From an uncultured Lachnospiraceae bacterium (lineage in GTDB: Bacteria; Bacillota; Clostridia; Lachnospirales; Lachnospiraceae), in contig CANRMF010000014.1 in assembly GCA_947631665.1 (NCBI GenBank), positions 1 to 44,156 of the forward strand: DNA of 44,156 nt. Direction: 5' to 3'. Of this stretch, positions 33,841 through 42,366 are shown in pieces; positions within the stretch are counted from its first letter, which is position 1; each line of letters opens with the position of its first letter. A model generated the notes under the pieces. The model was not told where the DNA came from, did not search any database, and saw only the letters and a program-made list of their open reading frames with translations. The translations under genes were made by a program, and so were the position numbers.

Positions 33841-34965
33841 ATGAATATATTAGATACAATAGGAAATCTAATTGATCAGACCGCCTTTTTCGGATTATCA
33901 TGGGGCAACTATGTCATGATTCTGGTTGCCTGTGTGTTTCTGTATCTGGCTATCAGAAAGGGATACGAACCGTTACTGCTGGTTCCGATTGCTTTCGGTA
34001 TGCTTTTGGTAAATATGTATCCGGATATTATGAAAGAGGAGGGGCTGCTTCATTATTTTTACCTGTTAGATGAATGGAGTATTCTTCCGTCGCTGATTTT
34101 TATGGGCGTCGGAGCCATGACAGACTTTGGCCCGCTGATTGCCAATCCAAAGAGTTTTCTTCTCGGAGCGGCAGCGCAGTTTGGTATTTACTCCGCATAT
34201 TTTCTGGCAATACTTATGGGATTTAACGGAGAGGCGGCCGCAGCCATTTCCATTATCGGTGGAGCGGACGGGCCGACTTCCATCTTCCTTGCGGGAAAAC
34301 TCGGACAGACAGCGCTTTTAGGCCCGATTGCGGTCGCTGCATATTCTTATATGTCTTTAGTTCCGATAATCCAGCCGCCGATTATGAGATTGTTTACGAC
34401 GGAAAAAGAACGTAAAATCAAGATGGAACAGCTAAGGCCTGTTTCCAAACTGGAAAAAATTCTTTTCCCGATTATCGTTACGATTGTCGTTGTAATGATT
34501 TTGCCTACGACCGCACCGTTGGTCGGTATGCTGATGCTTGGAAATCTCTTTAGGGAATCCGGTGTTGTAAAGCAGTTGCAGGAAACAGCTTCCAATGCGA
34601 TGATGTATATTGTCGTTATTTTCCTCGGCACCAGCGTCGGCGCGACAACCAGCGCAGAGGCATTTTTGAATATTTCCACAATCAAGATTGTGATTTTAGG
34701 TTTGGTAGCGTTTGCAGTCGGTACTGCGGCAGGCGTGCTGTTTGGAAAACTGATGTGCGGCGCTACGCATGGCAAGGTAAATCCGCTGATTGGCTCCGCA
34801 GGCGTTTCGGCAGTTCCGATGGCGGCGAGAGTTTCCCAGAAGGTCGGCGCAGAAGCAGATCCGACAAACTTTTTGCTGATGCACGCGATGGGGCCGAATG
34901 TTGCCGGCGTTATCGGTACGGCGGTTGCGGCAGGTACCTTTATGGCGATATTTGGTGTTAAATAA
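33841..34965 (+). CDS. oadB: Na+-translocating decarboxylase beta subunit
   Basis: A 374-residue membrane protein with about nine or ten hydrophobic segments. It has the conserved GGADGPTSIFLAGKL signature near residue 140 and the C-terminal GSAGVSAVPMAAR with the Na+-site region MGPNVAGVIGTA. The beta subunit decarboxylates carboxybiotin and exports Na+. The same family serves oxaloacetate, methylmalonyl-CoA, malonate and glutaconyl-CoA decarboxylases, so it does not settle the substrate. It lies between the biotin carrier and the alpha-type subunit. Confidence 0.93.
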   Translation: MNILDTIGNLIDQTAFFGLSWGNYVMILVACVFLYLAIRKGYEPLLLVPIAFGMLLVNMYPDIMKEEGLLHYFYLLDEWSILPSLIFMGVGAMTDFGPLIANPKSFLLGAAAQFGIYSAYFLAILMGFNGEAAAAISIIGGADGPTSIFLAGKLGQTALLGPIAVAAYSYMSLVPIIQPPIMRLFTTEKERKIKMEQLRPVSKLEKILFPIIVTIVVVMILPTTAPLVGMLMLGNLFRESGVVKQLQETASNAMMYIVVIFLGTSVGATTSAEAFLNISTIKIVILGLVAFAVGTAAGVLFGKLMCGATHGKVNPLIGSAGVSAVPMAARVSQKVGAEADPTNFLLMHAMGPNVAGVIGTAVAAGTFMAIFGVK

Positions 34966-34985
34966 TAATTACGGAGGAAAATAAA

Positions 34986-36392
34986 ATGGCAGAGAAAAAA
35001 CCGGTAAAGATTACCGAAACAATATTGAGAGATGCGCATCAGTCTTTAATTGCTACGAGAATGCCGACGGAGCTGATGCTTCCGATTATTGATACAATGG
35101 ATCAGGTCGGATATTATTCCGTAGAATGTTGGGGCGGAGCAACGTTTGACGCGTGTCTCAGATTTTTGAAAGAAGATCCATGGGAGAGACTGAGAAAATT
35201 AAAAGACGGATTTAAAAATACAAAACTTCAGATGCTTTTTCGGGGACAGAACATTTTAGGGTACAGTCATTATTCTGACGACGTCGTAGAATATTTTGTC
35301 CAGAAATCTCTGGCAAACGGAATTGATATTATCCGTATTTTTGATTGTCTTAATGATCTTAGAAATCTTGAAACCGCAGTCAAGGCGGCAAACAAAGAAA
35401 AAGGTCACGCGCAGGTTGCACTTTCTTATACTTTGGGAGACGCTTATACGCTTGACTACTGGAAAGAGACTGCAAAGCGCATTGAGGATATGGGCGCAGA
35501 TTCTCTCTGTATCAAGGATATGGCGGGACTTTTAACGCCGTTTAAGGCAACAGAACTGGTGCAGGCCTTAAAAGAGGGAACCGATCTTCCGATTGACCTG
35601 CATACGCATTATACTTCCGGCGTTGCTTCCATGACTTATTTAAAAGCTGTAGAGGCAGGCTGCGATATTCTGGATACGGCGATTTCACCATTCTCTATGG
35701 GAACTTCACAGCCGGCAACCGAAGTGATTGTAGAAACGCTTAAAGGCACCGAATACGATACCGGTCTTGACCAGAACCTTTTGAAGAAAGTCGCAGACCA
35801 CTTTAAACCATACAGGGAGGAATGTCTTTCCAACGGATTGCTGAACACGAAAGTTATGGGCGTGGATATAAACGCCCTGCTTTATCAGGTTCCGGGCGGT
35901 ATGCTTTCCAACATGGTTTCCCAGCTCAAGGAAATGGGCGCGGAAGATAAATTTGATGAAGTGCTTCAGGAAATTCCGAGAGTTCGTAAAGATTTCGGTG
36001 AACCGCCGCTTGTAACGCCGTCCAGCCAGATTGTAGGGACACAGGCAGTGTTGAATGTCGTAATGGGCGAACGCTATAAAATGGTCAACCAGCAGGCAAA
36101 AGATCTGCTTTCAGGAAAATACGGTCAGACGGTAAAACCGTTTGATAAAGAAGTGCAAAAGAAAGCAATCGGTGATGAGGAACCGATTACCTGCAGACCG
36201 GCGGATTTAATTGCGCCGTCACTGGATCAATTTGAAAAAGAATGTGCGCAGTGGAAACAGCAGGACGAAGACGTTTTGACTTACGCCCTGTTCCCACAGG
36301 TAGCAAAGGAATTTTTTGAGTATCGGCAGGCACAGCAGACAAAAGTAGATCCTGCTGTCGCCGACAAGGTAAACGGATCATATCCGGTATAA
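34986..36392 (+). CDS. Oxaloacetate/pyruvate carboxyltransferase (5S, OadA type)
   Basis: A 468-residue TIM-barrel carboxyltransferase. The opening ETILRDAHQSLIATRMPT gives metal ligand D16; K177 in CIKDMAGLL is the lysine that is carbamylated in the family; H206 and H208 in HTHYTSG complete the metal site. It moves CO2 from oxaloacetate to biotin. There is no C-terminal biotin domain, unlike classical OadA (about 590 residues); the separate carrier at 33442 takes that role. This matches the 5S subunit of transcarboxylase. A terminator follows at 36411. Confidence 0.92.
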   Translation: MAEKKPVKITETILRDAHQSLIATRMPTELMLPIIDTMDQVGYYSVECWGGATFDACLRFLKEDPWERLRKLKDGFKNTKLQMLFRGQNILGYSHYSDDVVEYFVQKSLANGIDIIRIFDCLNDLRNLETAVKAANKEKGHAQVALSYTLGDAYTLDYWKETAKRIEDMGADSLCIKDMAGLLTPFKATELVQALKEGTDLPIDLHTHYTSGVASMTYLKAVEAGCDILDTAISPFSMGTSQPATEVIVETLKGTEYDTGLDQNLLKKVADHFKPYREECLSNGLLNTKVMGVDINALLYQVPGGMLSNMVSQLKEMGAEDKFDEVLQEIPRVRKDFGEPPLVTPSSQIVGTQAVLNVVMGERYKMVNQQAKDLLSGKYGQTVKPFDKEVQKKAIGDEEPITCRPADLIAPSLDQFEKECAQWKQQDEDVLTYALFPQVAKEFFEYRQAQQTKVDPAVADKVNGSYPV

Positions 36393-36410
36393 AGAAAAGG
36401 ATAAAAAATA

Positions 36411-36442
36411 AAAAGAGGACAGTCTGATGCTGTCCTTTTTTT
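36411..36442 (+). terminator. Rho-independent terminator of the decarboxylase operon
   Basis: AGGACAG (36416-36422) pairs with CTGTCCT (36430-36436) over seven bases, flanked by A's and a T run. Confidence 0.88.
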
Positions 36443-36457
36443 AAAAACGGGAGAATT

Positions 36458-37687
36458 ATGAGCAGGGTTTTAATCATTGGCGGCGGAGCTTCCGGAATGA
36501 TGGCAGCAATCGCAGCCGCATATCAGGGACATGAGGTTCATGTTTTTGAAAAAAATGAAAAATTAGGAAAAAAACTCTATATTACCGGCAAAGGAAGATG
36601 TAATCTGACCAACAATTCCGACAGGGAAATCCACTTTCAAAATATTATAAGAAATCCCAAGTTTTTATACAGCGCTTACCATTGCATGGACGCACAGGCG
36701 GTCTGCGCAATGTTTGAAGCTGCGAAAACGGCGCTCAAAACAGAGCGTGGAAACAGGGTATTTCCGGTCAGTGACAAATCGTCGGATATTATCCGCGCCC
36801 TGACGGATTTGATGAAAGAAGCAGGCGTACAAATCCATACAAATACTGAAATTCAAAGTATTTCCGTTTCTGAAAATAAAGTATTTCTGGAGGATAACCG
36901 CCGGCGCACTCACGAGGGCGGCAAGGTGATTGTCGCAACCGGAGGGCTGTCTTATCCCGTAACCGGTTCGACCGGAGACGGTTACCGGTTTGCGCAAAAA
37001 CTTGGCCATACGATAGAAGAAACGTCGCCGTCACTGGTTCCTTTTCACATTAGCGGCGAACTCTGCAAAAAGATGCAGGGGTTATCGCTCAAAAATGTTT
37101 CGTTAAAAATCATTGACGAAAACGGAAAAGAGTATTATAAGGAACAGGGAGAAATGCTTTTTACGCATTTTGGTATGAGCGGGCCGTTAGTACTATCGGC
37201 AAGTTCTTTTATCAGCGGTCAGTTGAAAAAACACCGTTTTTGGGCAGTTATCGACTTAAAGCCGGCGCTGACTTTTGAGGAGCTTGATTTGCGCCTGCTT
37301 CGGGATTTTGAAATGTTTTCCAATAAAAATTTTCAAAACGCCCTAGACCGGCTGCTGCCAAAAAAGATGATTCCCGTTATTGTCGGGCTGACCGGCATCA
37401 GCCCTTTCAAGAAAGTGCATGAAATCACAAAGAAAGAGCGTCTTGCTCTGGTGCGCTTGTTGAAAGAGTTGAAGTTTTCCATTGCGGGACTTCGCGGTTA
37501 TAATGAAGCAATTATCACAAAGGGCGGCGTCTCTACCAAAGAAATCAATCCAAAAACGATGGAGTCCAAACTCTGCCCGAATGTATATTTTGTCGGAGAG
37601 GTTATAGACGTAGACGCGCTGACCGGAGGCTTTAATCTCCAGATTGCATGGAGTACCGGATATCTTGCGGGAAGCAGTATTGATTAA
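36458..37687 (+). CDS. HI0933/YhiN-family FAD-dependent oxidoreductase
   Basis: A 409-residue flavoprotein. The N-terminal dinucleotide site is G8-G-G-A-S-G13, followed by KLGKKLYITGKGRCNLTNN, the family hallmark, then a middle insertion domain and the C-terminal KGGVSTKEINPKTMESKL and GGFNLQIAWSTGYLAG, the second FAD-binding part. Related clostridial proteins include BaiN, linked to bile-acid dehydroxylation, but the family is broad and is commonly found next to cmk. So no specific substrate is assigned. It starts a cmk-ispH-rpsA gene group; cmk follows after 43 bases. Confidence 0.88.
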   Translation: MSRVLIIGGGASGMMAAIAAAYQGHEVHVFEKNEKLGKKLYITGKGRCNLTNNSDREIHFQNIIRNPKFLYSAYHCMDAQAVCAMFEAAKTALKTERGNRVFPVSDKSSDIIRALTDLMKEAGVQIHTNTEIQSISVSENKVFLEDNRRRTHEGGKVIVATGGLSYPVTGSTGDGYRFAQKLGHTIEETSPSLVPFHISGELCKKMQGLSLKNVSLKIIDENGKEYYKEQGEMLFTHFGMSGPLVLSASSFISGQLKKHRFWAVIDLKPALTFEELDLRLLRDFEMFSNKNFQNALDRLLPKKMIPVIVGLTGISPFKKVHEITKKERLALVRLLKELKFSIAGLRGYNEAIITKGGVSTKEINPKTMESKLCPNVYFVGEVIDVDALTGGFNLQIAWSTGYLAGSSID

Positions 37688-37730
37688 ATCGGGACAAGAC
37701 ACAGAAATCAAAAATCAGGAGGAATTTAAA

Positions 37731-38381
37731 ATGTATAATATCGCAATCGATGGGCCGGCGGGCGCCGGAAAAAGCACTATTGCAAAAATTGTCGCAAAGA
37801 AACTCGGTTATATTTATGTTGATACGGGAGCGATGTACCGCACGCTGGCGCTTTCCTGTTTTCGGGCAGAAATTGCTGCCTCAGAGCAGGAAAAAGTTGT
37901 GGAAAACTGCAGGTCAGTCAAGGTTACGCTCGGTTATGAGGACGGGACGCAGAAGGTCTATCTGAACGGCGAAGACGTCAGCGCGGAAATCAGACAGGAG
38001 GAGATTGGCAACATGACCTCCGCGATTGCCGTATATCCGCCGGTGCGTGAAATTATGGTGGCAATGCAAAAGCAGATTGCAAAAGAAAACAACGTCGTGA
38101 TGGACGGACGGGATATCGGTACGGTCGTGCTGCCTGATGCCGATTTGAAAATATATCTGACTGCCAGCGCGAGAACGAGGGCGGAAAGAAGATATAAAGA
38201 ACTGACCGAAAAAGGTCAGGAATGTAATATTGATGAAATTGAAGCTGATATTATTGAGCGGGATTATCGTGATATGCACAGGGAAGTATCGCCGCTGAAG
38301 CAGGCAGACGACGCCGTTTTAGTGGATTCTTCACAGATGGATATCGAGCAGGTCGTAGAAAAGATTATCAGTCTGGTGTAA
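37731..38381 (+). CDS. cmk: Cytidylate kinase
   Basis: Cmk phosphorylates CMP and dCMP. The 216-residue protein has the P loop GPAGAGKST (8-16), the DTGAMYRTLA nucleotide-binding segment, MDGRDIGTVVLPDADLKIYL and the lid region. The start at 37731 has AGGAGG at 37717-37722, although the frame is open back to 37644 inside the previous gene. The cmk-ispH-rpsA order is common in Clostridia. Confidence 0.96.
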   Translation: MYNIAIDGPAGAGKSTIAKIVAKKLGYIYVDTGAMYRTLALSCFRAEIAASEQEKVVENCRSVKVTLGYEDGTQKVYLNGEDVSAEIRQEEIGNMTSAIAVYPPVREIMVAMQKQIAKENNVVMDGRDIGTVVLPDADLKIYLTASARTRAERRYKELTEKGQECNIDEIEADIIERDYRDMHREVSPLKQADDAVLVDSSQMDIEQVVEKIISLV

Positions 38382-38406
38382 CTTCCACAGGAAAGGGTGC
38401 AGAAAA

Positions 38407-39255
38407 ATGCAGGTAAAAATTGCCAAAAGCGCGGGCTTCTGTTTTGGGGTGCAGCGCGCAGTGGACAGTGTATATAGCGAAATCGCGACAAACGAAGGCG
38501 ATATTTATACATTCGGGCCGATTATACATAACGATCAGGTTGTCGACGATTTAAAAAGCAGGGGCGTTTCGGTAATCACCTCCGAGCAGGAGTTAAGGCA
38601 GATTACCGAGGGCACTGTGGTCATTCGTTCTCATGGAATTTCCAGAGATTTGTATGAAAAAATAAAACGGCAGGGCGTGAAAATTGTCGATGCAACCTGT
38701 CCGTTTGTAAAAAAAATTCATAAAATTGTGGATCAGGAGAGCAAATCCGGAAAAATTATTGTGATTATCGGGAATGACAGACACCCGGAGGTGGAAGGAA
38801 TTCGCGGCTGGGTGCATGGAAAAAGTGTAGTGCTGAGCAGGGAAGAACAGATTGACGATTTGATGCGTGAAAAAACAGTCCGTTATTGTGTTGTATCGCA
38901 AACGACATTTAATCACAATAATTTTAAATATTTAGTTGAAATTATGCGAAAAAAGGGGTATGATATAAACGTTGTAAACACAATTTGCAATGCGACAAAT
39001 GTACGTCAGGTTGAAGCTAAAGAAATTGCGTCGGAAGTTGATGCGATGATTGTCATAGGAGGAAGGAACAGTTCCAACACACAAAAGCTTGTCGATATCT
39101 GTAAGGCACAGTGTGGAAATACCTTCTTTGTACAGACTGCCGATGACTTGAATTCCTATGATTTGAAAGCATTTCAGTCTATTGGTATTACAGCAGGGGC
39201 GTCAACCCCAAAGAATATTATTGAGGAGGTTCATACTGAATGTCAGAAGAGATGA
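38407..39255 (+). CDS. ispH: 4-hydroxy-3-methylbut-2-enyl diphosphate reductase
   Basis: IspH makes IPP and DMAPP, the last step of the MEP pathway. The 282-residue protein has the three iron-sulfur cysteines C12 (GFCFGV), C98 (DATCPFV) and C194 (NTICNAT), and GASTPKNIIEEV near the end. In many Clostridia IspH is fused to the S1 protein in one chain. Here the last 16 bases overlap the start of rpsA in another frame, so the two are separate but linked by translation. ispF lies at the left end of the window. Confidence 0.96.
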   Translation: MQVKIAKSAGFCFGVQRAVDSVYSEIATNEGDIYTFGPIIHNDQVVDDLKSRGVSVITSEQELRQITEGTVVIRSHGISRDLYEKIKRQGVKIVDATCPFVKKIHKIVDQESKSGKIIVIIGNDRHPEVEGIRGWVHGKSVVLSREEQIDDLMREKTVRYCVVSQTTFNHNNFKYLVEIMRKKGYDINVVNTICNATNVRQVEAKEIASEVDAMIVIGGRNSSNTQKLVDICKAQCGNTFFVQTADDLNSYDLKAFQSIGITAGASTPKNIIEEVHTECQKR

Positions 39256-40577
39256 GTTTTGAACAAATGTTAGAAGATTCCATTAAGTCTGTTCATAATG
39301 GAAGCACTGTTGAAGGAAAGGTTATCAGCGTTAAGCCGGACGAGGCTGTTTTAAATATCGGGTATAAGGCTGATGGCATTCTCACAAGTACGGAATACTC
39401 TAATACACCTGTTGATCTGACAACTGTAATTTCAGTAGGCGATGAACTGACAGTAAAGGTTCTTAAAGTCAATGACGGCGACGGTCAGGTTGCCCTGTCA
39501 TACAAGAAGCTTGCTGCAGAGAAAGCAAATAAGAAAATTGAAGAAGCTTTTGAAAATAAAGAAGTTCTCAAAGCACCAGTTGTTCAGATTTTGAAAGGCG
39601 GTTTGAGTGTTGATGTCGATGGCGGCAGAGTATTTATTCCGGCAAGTCTTGTTTCAGATAATTTTGAAAGAGACCTGAATAAATATCTCAATCAGGAAAT
39701 CGAATTTGTAGTTACTGAATTTGAGCCGAGAAAAAGAAGAATTATCGGCGACAGAAAACAGTTGATTGTAGCGCAGAAAGAAGCTGCAAAGAAAGCGCTG
39801 TTTGAAAAGATTGAAGTGGGACAGGTCGTTGACGGCGTTGTAAAGAGCGTTGTTGATTTCGGTGCGTTTGTCGATATCGGCGGCGCGGACGGACTGCTTC
39901 ATATTTCCGAAATGTCATGGGGACGCGTTGGAAATCCAAGAAAATTATTCAAAGCCGGCGACAAAGTAACCGTTTTCATTAAAGAAATCAATGATGACAA
40001 GATTGCATTGAGCCTGAAATTTGAAGATACAAATCCTTGGACAAATGCTTCTGAAAAATTTGCGCCGGGCGTTATTGTTACCGGCAAAGTTGCCAGAATG
40101 ACAGATTTCGGTGCTTTTGTTGAAATTGAACCGGGCGTTGACGCCCTGCTTCATGTATCGCAGATTGCAAAGCATCATGTCGATAAACCTTCCGACGAGT
40201 TGAAAGTCGGACAGGAAATCGAGGCAAAGATTGTTGATTTCAATGAAGAAGAAAAGAAAATCAGCCTGAGCAGAAAAGTTTTACTTCCGGACGAAGAACC
40301 GGTAGAAACAGAAGAAGAACCTGCTGTCGAGACGGTTGAAACAATATCTGAGGAAGCCGCAGAGGAATCCGCACCGGAAGAAACCGAAGAAATATCTGAG
40401 AAAACTGAAGAAGTTGAAGAAGTATCTGAGGAAACTTCTGAAAAGGCTGAAGAAGCCGAAGAAACGTCAGAGGAAGCTTCTGAAGAAACCGAAGCAACTC
40501 CTGAGGAAACTGAAGAAACTTCTGAAGAAACAGCTGAGGAAACCGAAGAAACTTCTGAAGAAACTCCGGAAGCGTAA
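39240..40577 (+). CDS. rpsA: 30S ribosomal protein S1 (four S1 domains, acidic tail)
   Basis: An RNA-binding protein of 445 residues with four S1 domains at about 18-90, 105-175, 192-261 and 275-346; the third and fourth are the best preserved (DFGAFVDIGGADGLLHISEM, DFGAFVEIEPGVDALLHVSQI). Residues 351-445 are a low-complexity Glu/Thr/Ser tail with only two lysines, absent from E. coli S1. The protein is a shorter Gram-positive type, and its role in translation initiation is less certain than that of E. coli S1. AGGAGG at 39224-39229, inside ispH, serves as ribosome site. Confidence 0.9.
   Translation: MSEEMSFEQMLEDSIKSVHNGSTVEGKVISVKPDEAVLNIGYKADGILTSTEYSNTPVDLTTVISVGDELTVKVLKVNDGDGQVALSYKKLAAEKANKKIEEAFENKEVLKAPVVQILKGGLSVDVDGGRVFIPASLVSDNFERDLNKYLNQEIEFVVTEFEPRKRRIIGDRKQLIVAQKEAAKKALFEKIEVGQVVDGVVKSVVDFGAFVDIGGADGLLHISEMSWGRVGNPRKLFKAGDKVTVFIKEINDDKIALSLKFEDTNPWTNASEKFAPGVIVTGKVARMTDFGAFVEIEPGVDALLHVSQIAKHHVDKPSDELKVGQEIEAKIVDFNEEEKKISLSRKVLLPDEEPVETEEEPAVETVETISEEAAEESAPEETEEISEKTEEVEEVSEETSEKAEEAEETSEEASEETEATPEETEETSEETAEETEETSEETPEA
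40290..40575 (+). repeat. Low-complexity repeat encoding the S1 acidic tail
   Basis: Short GAA, GAG, ACT and TCT codon runs repeat imperfectly here, giving EETSEE-type blocks. The other plus frame is also open and would give a Lys/Arg/Leu-rich product, a by-product of the repeat. Confidence 0.85.
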
Positions 40578-40598
40578 GATTATTTTTATAGAACTGAT

Positions 40599-40625
40599 AA
40601 AAAGCAAGCATTTTGCTTGCTTTTT
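40599..40625 (+). terminator. Rho-independent terminator after rpsA
   Basis: The 12-base perfect stem AAAAAGCAAGCA (40599-40610) with TGCTTGCTTTTT (40614-40625) has a three-base loop. It ends the rpsA transcript 30 bases before rsmD. Confidence 0.9.
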
Positions 40626-40654
40626 ATTTTCAAAATTTTGCATGGAGATTTTTG

Positions 40655-41215
40655 ATGAGAGTTATTGCGGGAAAAGCAAGAAGAATTGAATTAAAAACTG
40701 TTGCGGGAATGAATACAAGACCTACTACGGATCGGATTAAGGAAACACTTTTCAACATGATTCAGTATGAAATTCCTGAGTGCGCTTTTTTGGATTTATT
40801 CAGCGGAAGCGGCGCTATCGGCATTGAGGCTTTAAGCCGCGGGGCGAAAACGGCGTGTTTTGTGGAAAATAACCGTCAGGCAGTTCAGTGTATTCAAAGA
40901 AATCTCAAAGCGACGGGCTTGGAAGCGCAGGCGCAGGTGTATGACAAAAGCGTCATGTATACGCTGGACGTATTACAAAAGCAGGGAAAATACTTTGATT
41001 TTGTTTTTATGGATCCGCCATATCAGAAGGAATATGAAAAAGAAGTATTGATTTTTTTAAGTAAATCTGATTTAATTGATAAAGATTCCATAGTGATTGT
41101 AGAAGCCTCGCTCAATACTCCGCTGGATTATTGTACGCAGCTTGGCTTTGAAATGGTAAGAGTAAAGAAATATAAGACAAATCAGCATTATTTTTTAAAA
41201 TTAAAGGAAACATGA
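40655..41215 (+). CDS. rsmD: 16S rRNA (guanine(966)-N(2))-methyltransferase
   Basis: A Rossmann-fold SAM methyltransferase of 186 residues. It has [11 protein letters not shown] at the start, [13 protein letters not shown], the SAM loop [19 protein letters not shown] and the catalytic D120-P-P-Y123. The start at 40655 has GGAG at 40644-40647; the open frame back to 40613 runs through the terminator and is not likely to be translated. coaD begins one base after its stop, the same order as ylbH-coaD in Bacillus. Confidence 0.93.
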   Translation: MRVIAGKARRIELKTVAGMNTRPTTDRIKETLFNMIQYEIPECAFLDLFSGSGAIGIEALSRGAKTACFVENNRQAVQCIQRNLKATGLEAQAQVYDKSVMYTLDVLQKQGKYFDFVFMDPPYQKEYEKEVLIFLSKSDLIDKDSIVIVEASLNTPLDYCTQLGFEMVRVKKYKTNQHYFLKLKET

Positions 41216-41216
41216 T

Positions 41217-41714
41217 ATGAAAAGAGCAATTTATCCGGGCAGTTTTGATCCGGTGACATTGGGGCACTTAGATATTATAAAGCGGTCTGCAAAAATTGTA
41301 GACGAGTTGGTTGTGGGCGTTTTAAATAATAATTTAAAAACACCATTGTTCTCTGTTGAAAATCGTGTTAAAATGTTAAAAGAGGTCGTAAAAGATATTC
41401 CAAACGTAAGAGTAATGGCCTTTGAAGGACTGTTAGTTGACTTTGCAAAAAAACTTGACGCAAAGATTATTGTGAGGGGACTTCGCGCCGTCACTGACTT
41501 TGAATATGAACTTCAGATGTCACAGACAAATATGGTGCTGGATAAAGAAATTGATACGATCTTCTTTACGACGAGTCTGGAATACGCATATTTAAGTTCC
41601 AGCACAGTGAAGGAGGCTGCCTTTTATGGAGCCGATATCAGCCGGTTTGTACCGGAATCTGTGATTCATCAGGTATACGAAAAGTTAAAGGAAAAGGAGA
41701 AGAAAAATGAGTAA
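41217..41714 (+). CDS. coaD: Phosphopantetheine adenylyltransferase
   Basis: CoaD transfers AMP to 4'-phosphopantetheine, the next-to-last step of coenzyme A synthesis. The 165-residue protein has the nucleotidyltransferase motif [10 protein letters not shown] (8-17), [15 protein letters not shown] and the C-terminal SSSTVKE, close to the usual ISSTxVRE. It lies one base after rsmD and overlaps the next gene by eight bases. Confidence 0.97.
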   Translation: MKRAIYPGSFDPVTLGHLDIIKRSAKIVDELVVGVLNNNLKTPLFSVENRVKMLKEVVKDIPNVRVMAFEGLLVDFAKKLDAKIIVRGLRAVTDFEYELQMSQTNMVLDKEIDTIFFTTSLEYAYLSSSTVKEAAFYGADISRFVPESVIHQVYEKLKEKEKKNE

Positions 41715-42309
41715 AATTGAACAGATTATTACGGAAATTGAGGAATATATTGACAACTGTAAATTCCAGCCGTTGTCTACTTCCAAGATTATTGTGAATA
41801 AGGACGATATTGACGAGCTGTTGGCAGAGTTAAGACTGCGCACGCCGGACGAAATCAAAAAGTATCAGAAGATTATTGCAAATAAAGACGCAATCTTAAA
41901 TGACGCGAAAGAACGGTCTGAGGCTATGATTGCAGAGGCAACAGCGCACATCAATCAACTGGTCAGCGAACATGAAATTATGCAGAAGGCTTATTCCGAA
42001 GCAAATGCCATTATTGAACAGGCACAGGCAGAGGCGCAGGGGATTTTGGATTCAGCGACAAACGAGGCAAATGATTTAAGGACACGCGCCGTACAGTATA
42101 CTGATGACATTCTTTCCAATGTCCAGAGTATCTTAACAAACGGAATCAGCAGTTTTGAAGATGCCCAGAATACATTGATGAGTGAAATGAACAGTTCATT
42201 AAATGTTGTCGTAGAGAGCAGAAAAGAGTTGGGCGCGCAAGATGACGACAACGCTTATGGCGCAGATGACAACGATGAAGACGGAGATTTAACTTTAGAC
42301 TTATTATAA
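41707..42309 (+). CDS. Coiled-coil protein, DivIVA or ATPase-b-like
   Basis: A 200-residue protein without signal or membrane segments. Residues 35-175 are almost entirely charged helix with Ala-rich heptads, typical of a long coiled coil. The end is strongly acidic ([16 protein letters not shown]). Similar proteins follow coaD in Lachnospiraceae and are usually labelled ATPase or DivIVA-like, but I see no P loop, so ATPase is probably a misnomer. Its start lies inside coaD and the ribosome site AAGGAGA (about 41695-41701) is strong. A structural role at the cell pole or septum is only a guess. Confidence 0.7.
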   Translation: MSKIEQIITEIEEYIDNCKFQPLSTSKIIVNKDDIDELLAELRLRTPDEIKKYQKIIANKDAILNDAKERSEAMIAEATAHINQLVSEHEIMQKAYSEANAIIEQAQAEAQGILDSATNEANDLRTRAVQYTDDILSNVQSILTNGISSFEDAQNTLMSEMNSSLNVVVESRKELGAQDDDNAYGADDNDEDGDLTLDLL

Positions 42310-42329
42310 GCCGGATTTGTTATAAAGAG

Positions 42330-42362
42330 AAAAGCGTTAGGTTTCAAACTTAACGCTTTTTC
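42330..42362. terminator. Two-way terminator between the coiled-coil gene and ylbJ-like gene
   Basis: AAAAGCGTTA (42330-42339) pairs with TAACGCTTTT (42351-42360); the inner GTTT/AAAC extends the stem. A's and T's on either side let it work in both directions. Confidence 0.88.
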
Positions 42363-42366
42363 TATG

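Noticed and set aside
36458-37687. Assignment of the flavoprotein as BaiN for bile-acid metabolism
   Set aside because: The family is widespread next to cmk, and no other bai gene is in the window.
39240-39255. Sequencing frameshift breaking an ispH-rpsA fusion
   Set aside because: rpsA has its own ATG and AGGAGG site and ispH ends normally, so both look intact; kept as an evolutionary question instead.
40336-40689. Lys/Arg/Leu-rich 117-codon frame inside rpsA
   Set aside because: It is the +1 frame of the Glu-rich tail repeat and runs through the terminator; it is a by-product of GAA-rich codons.
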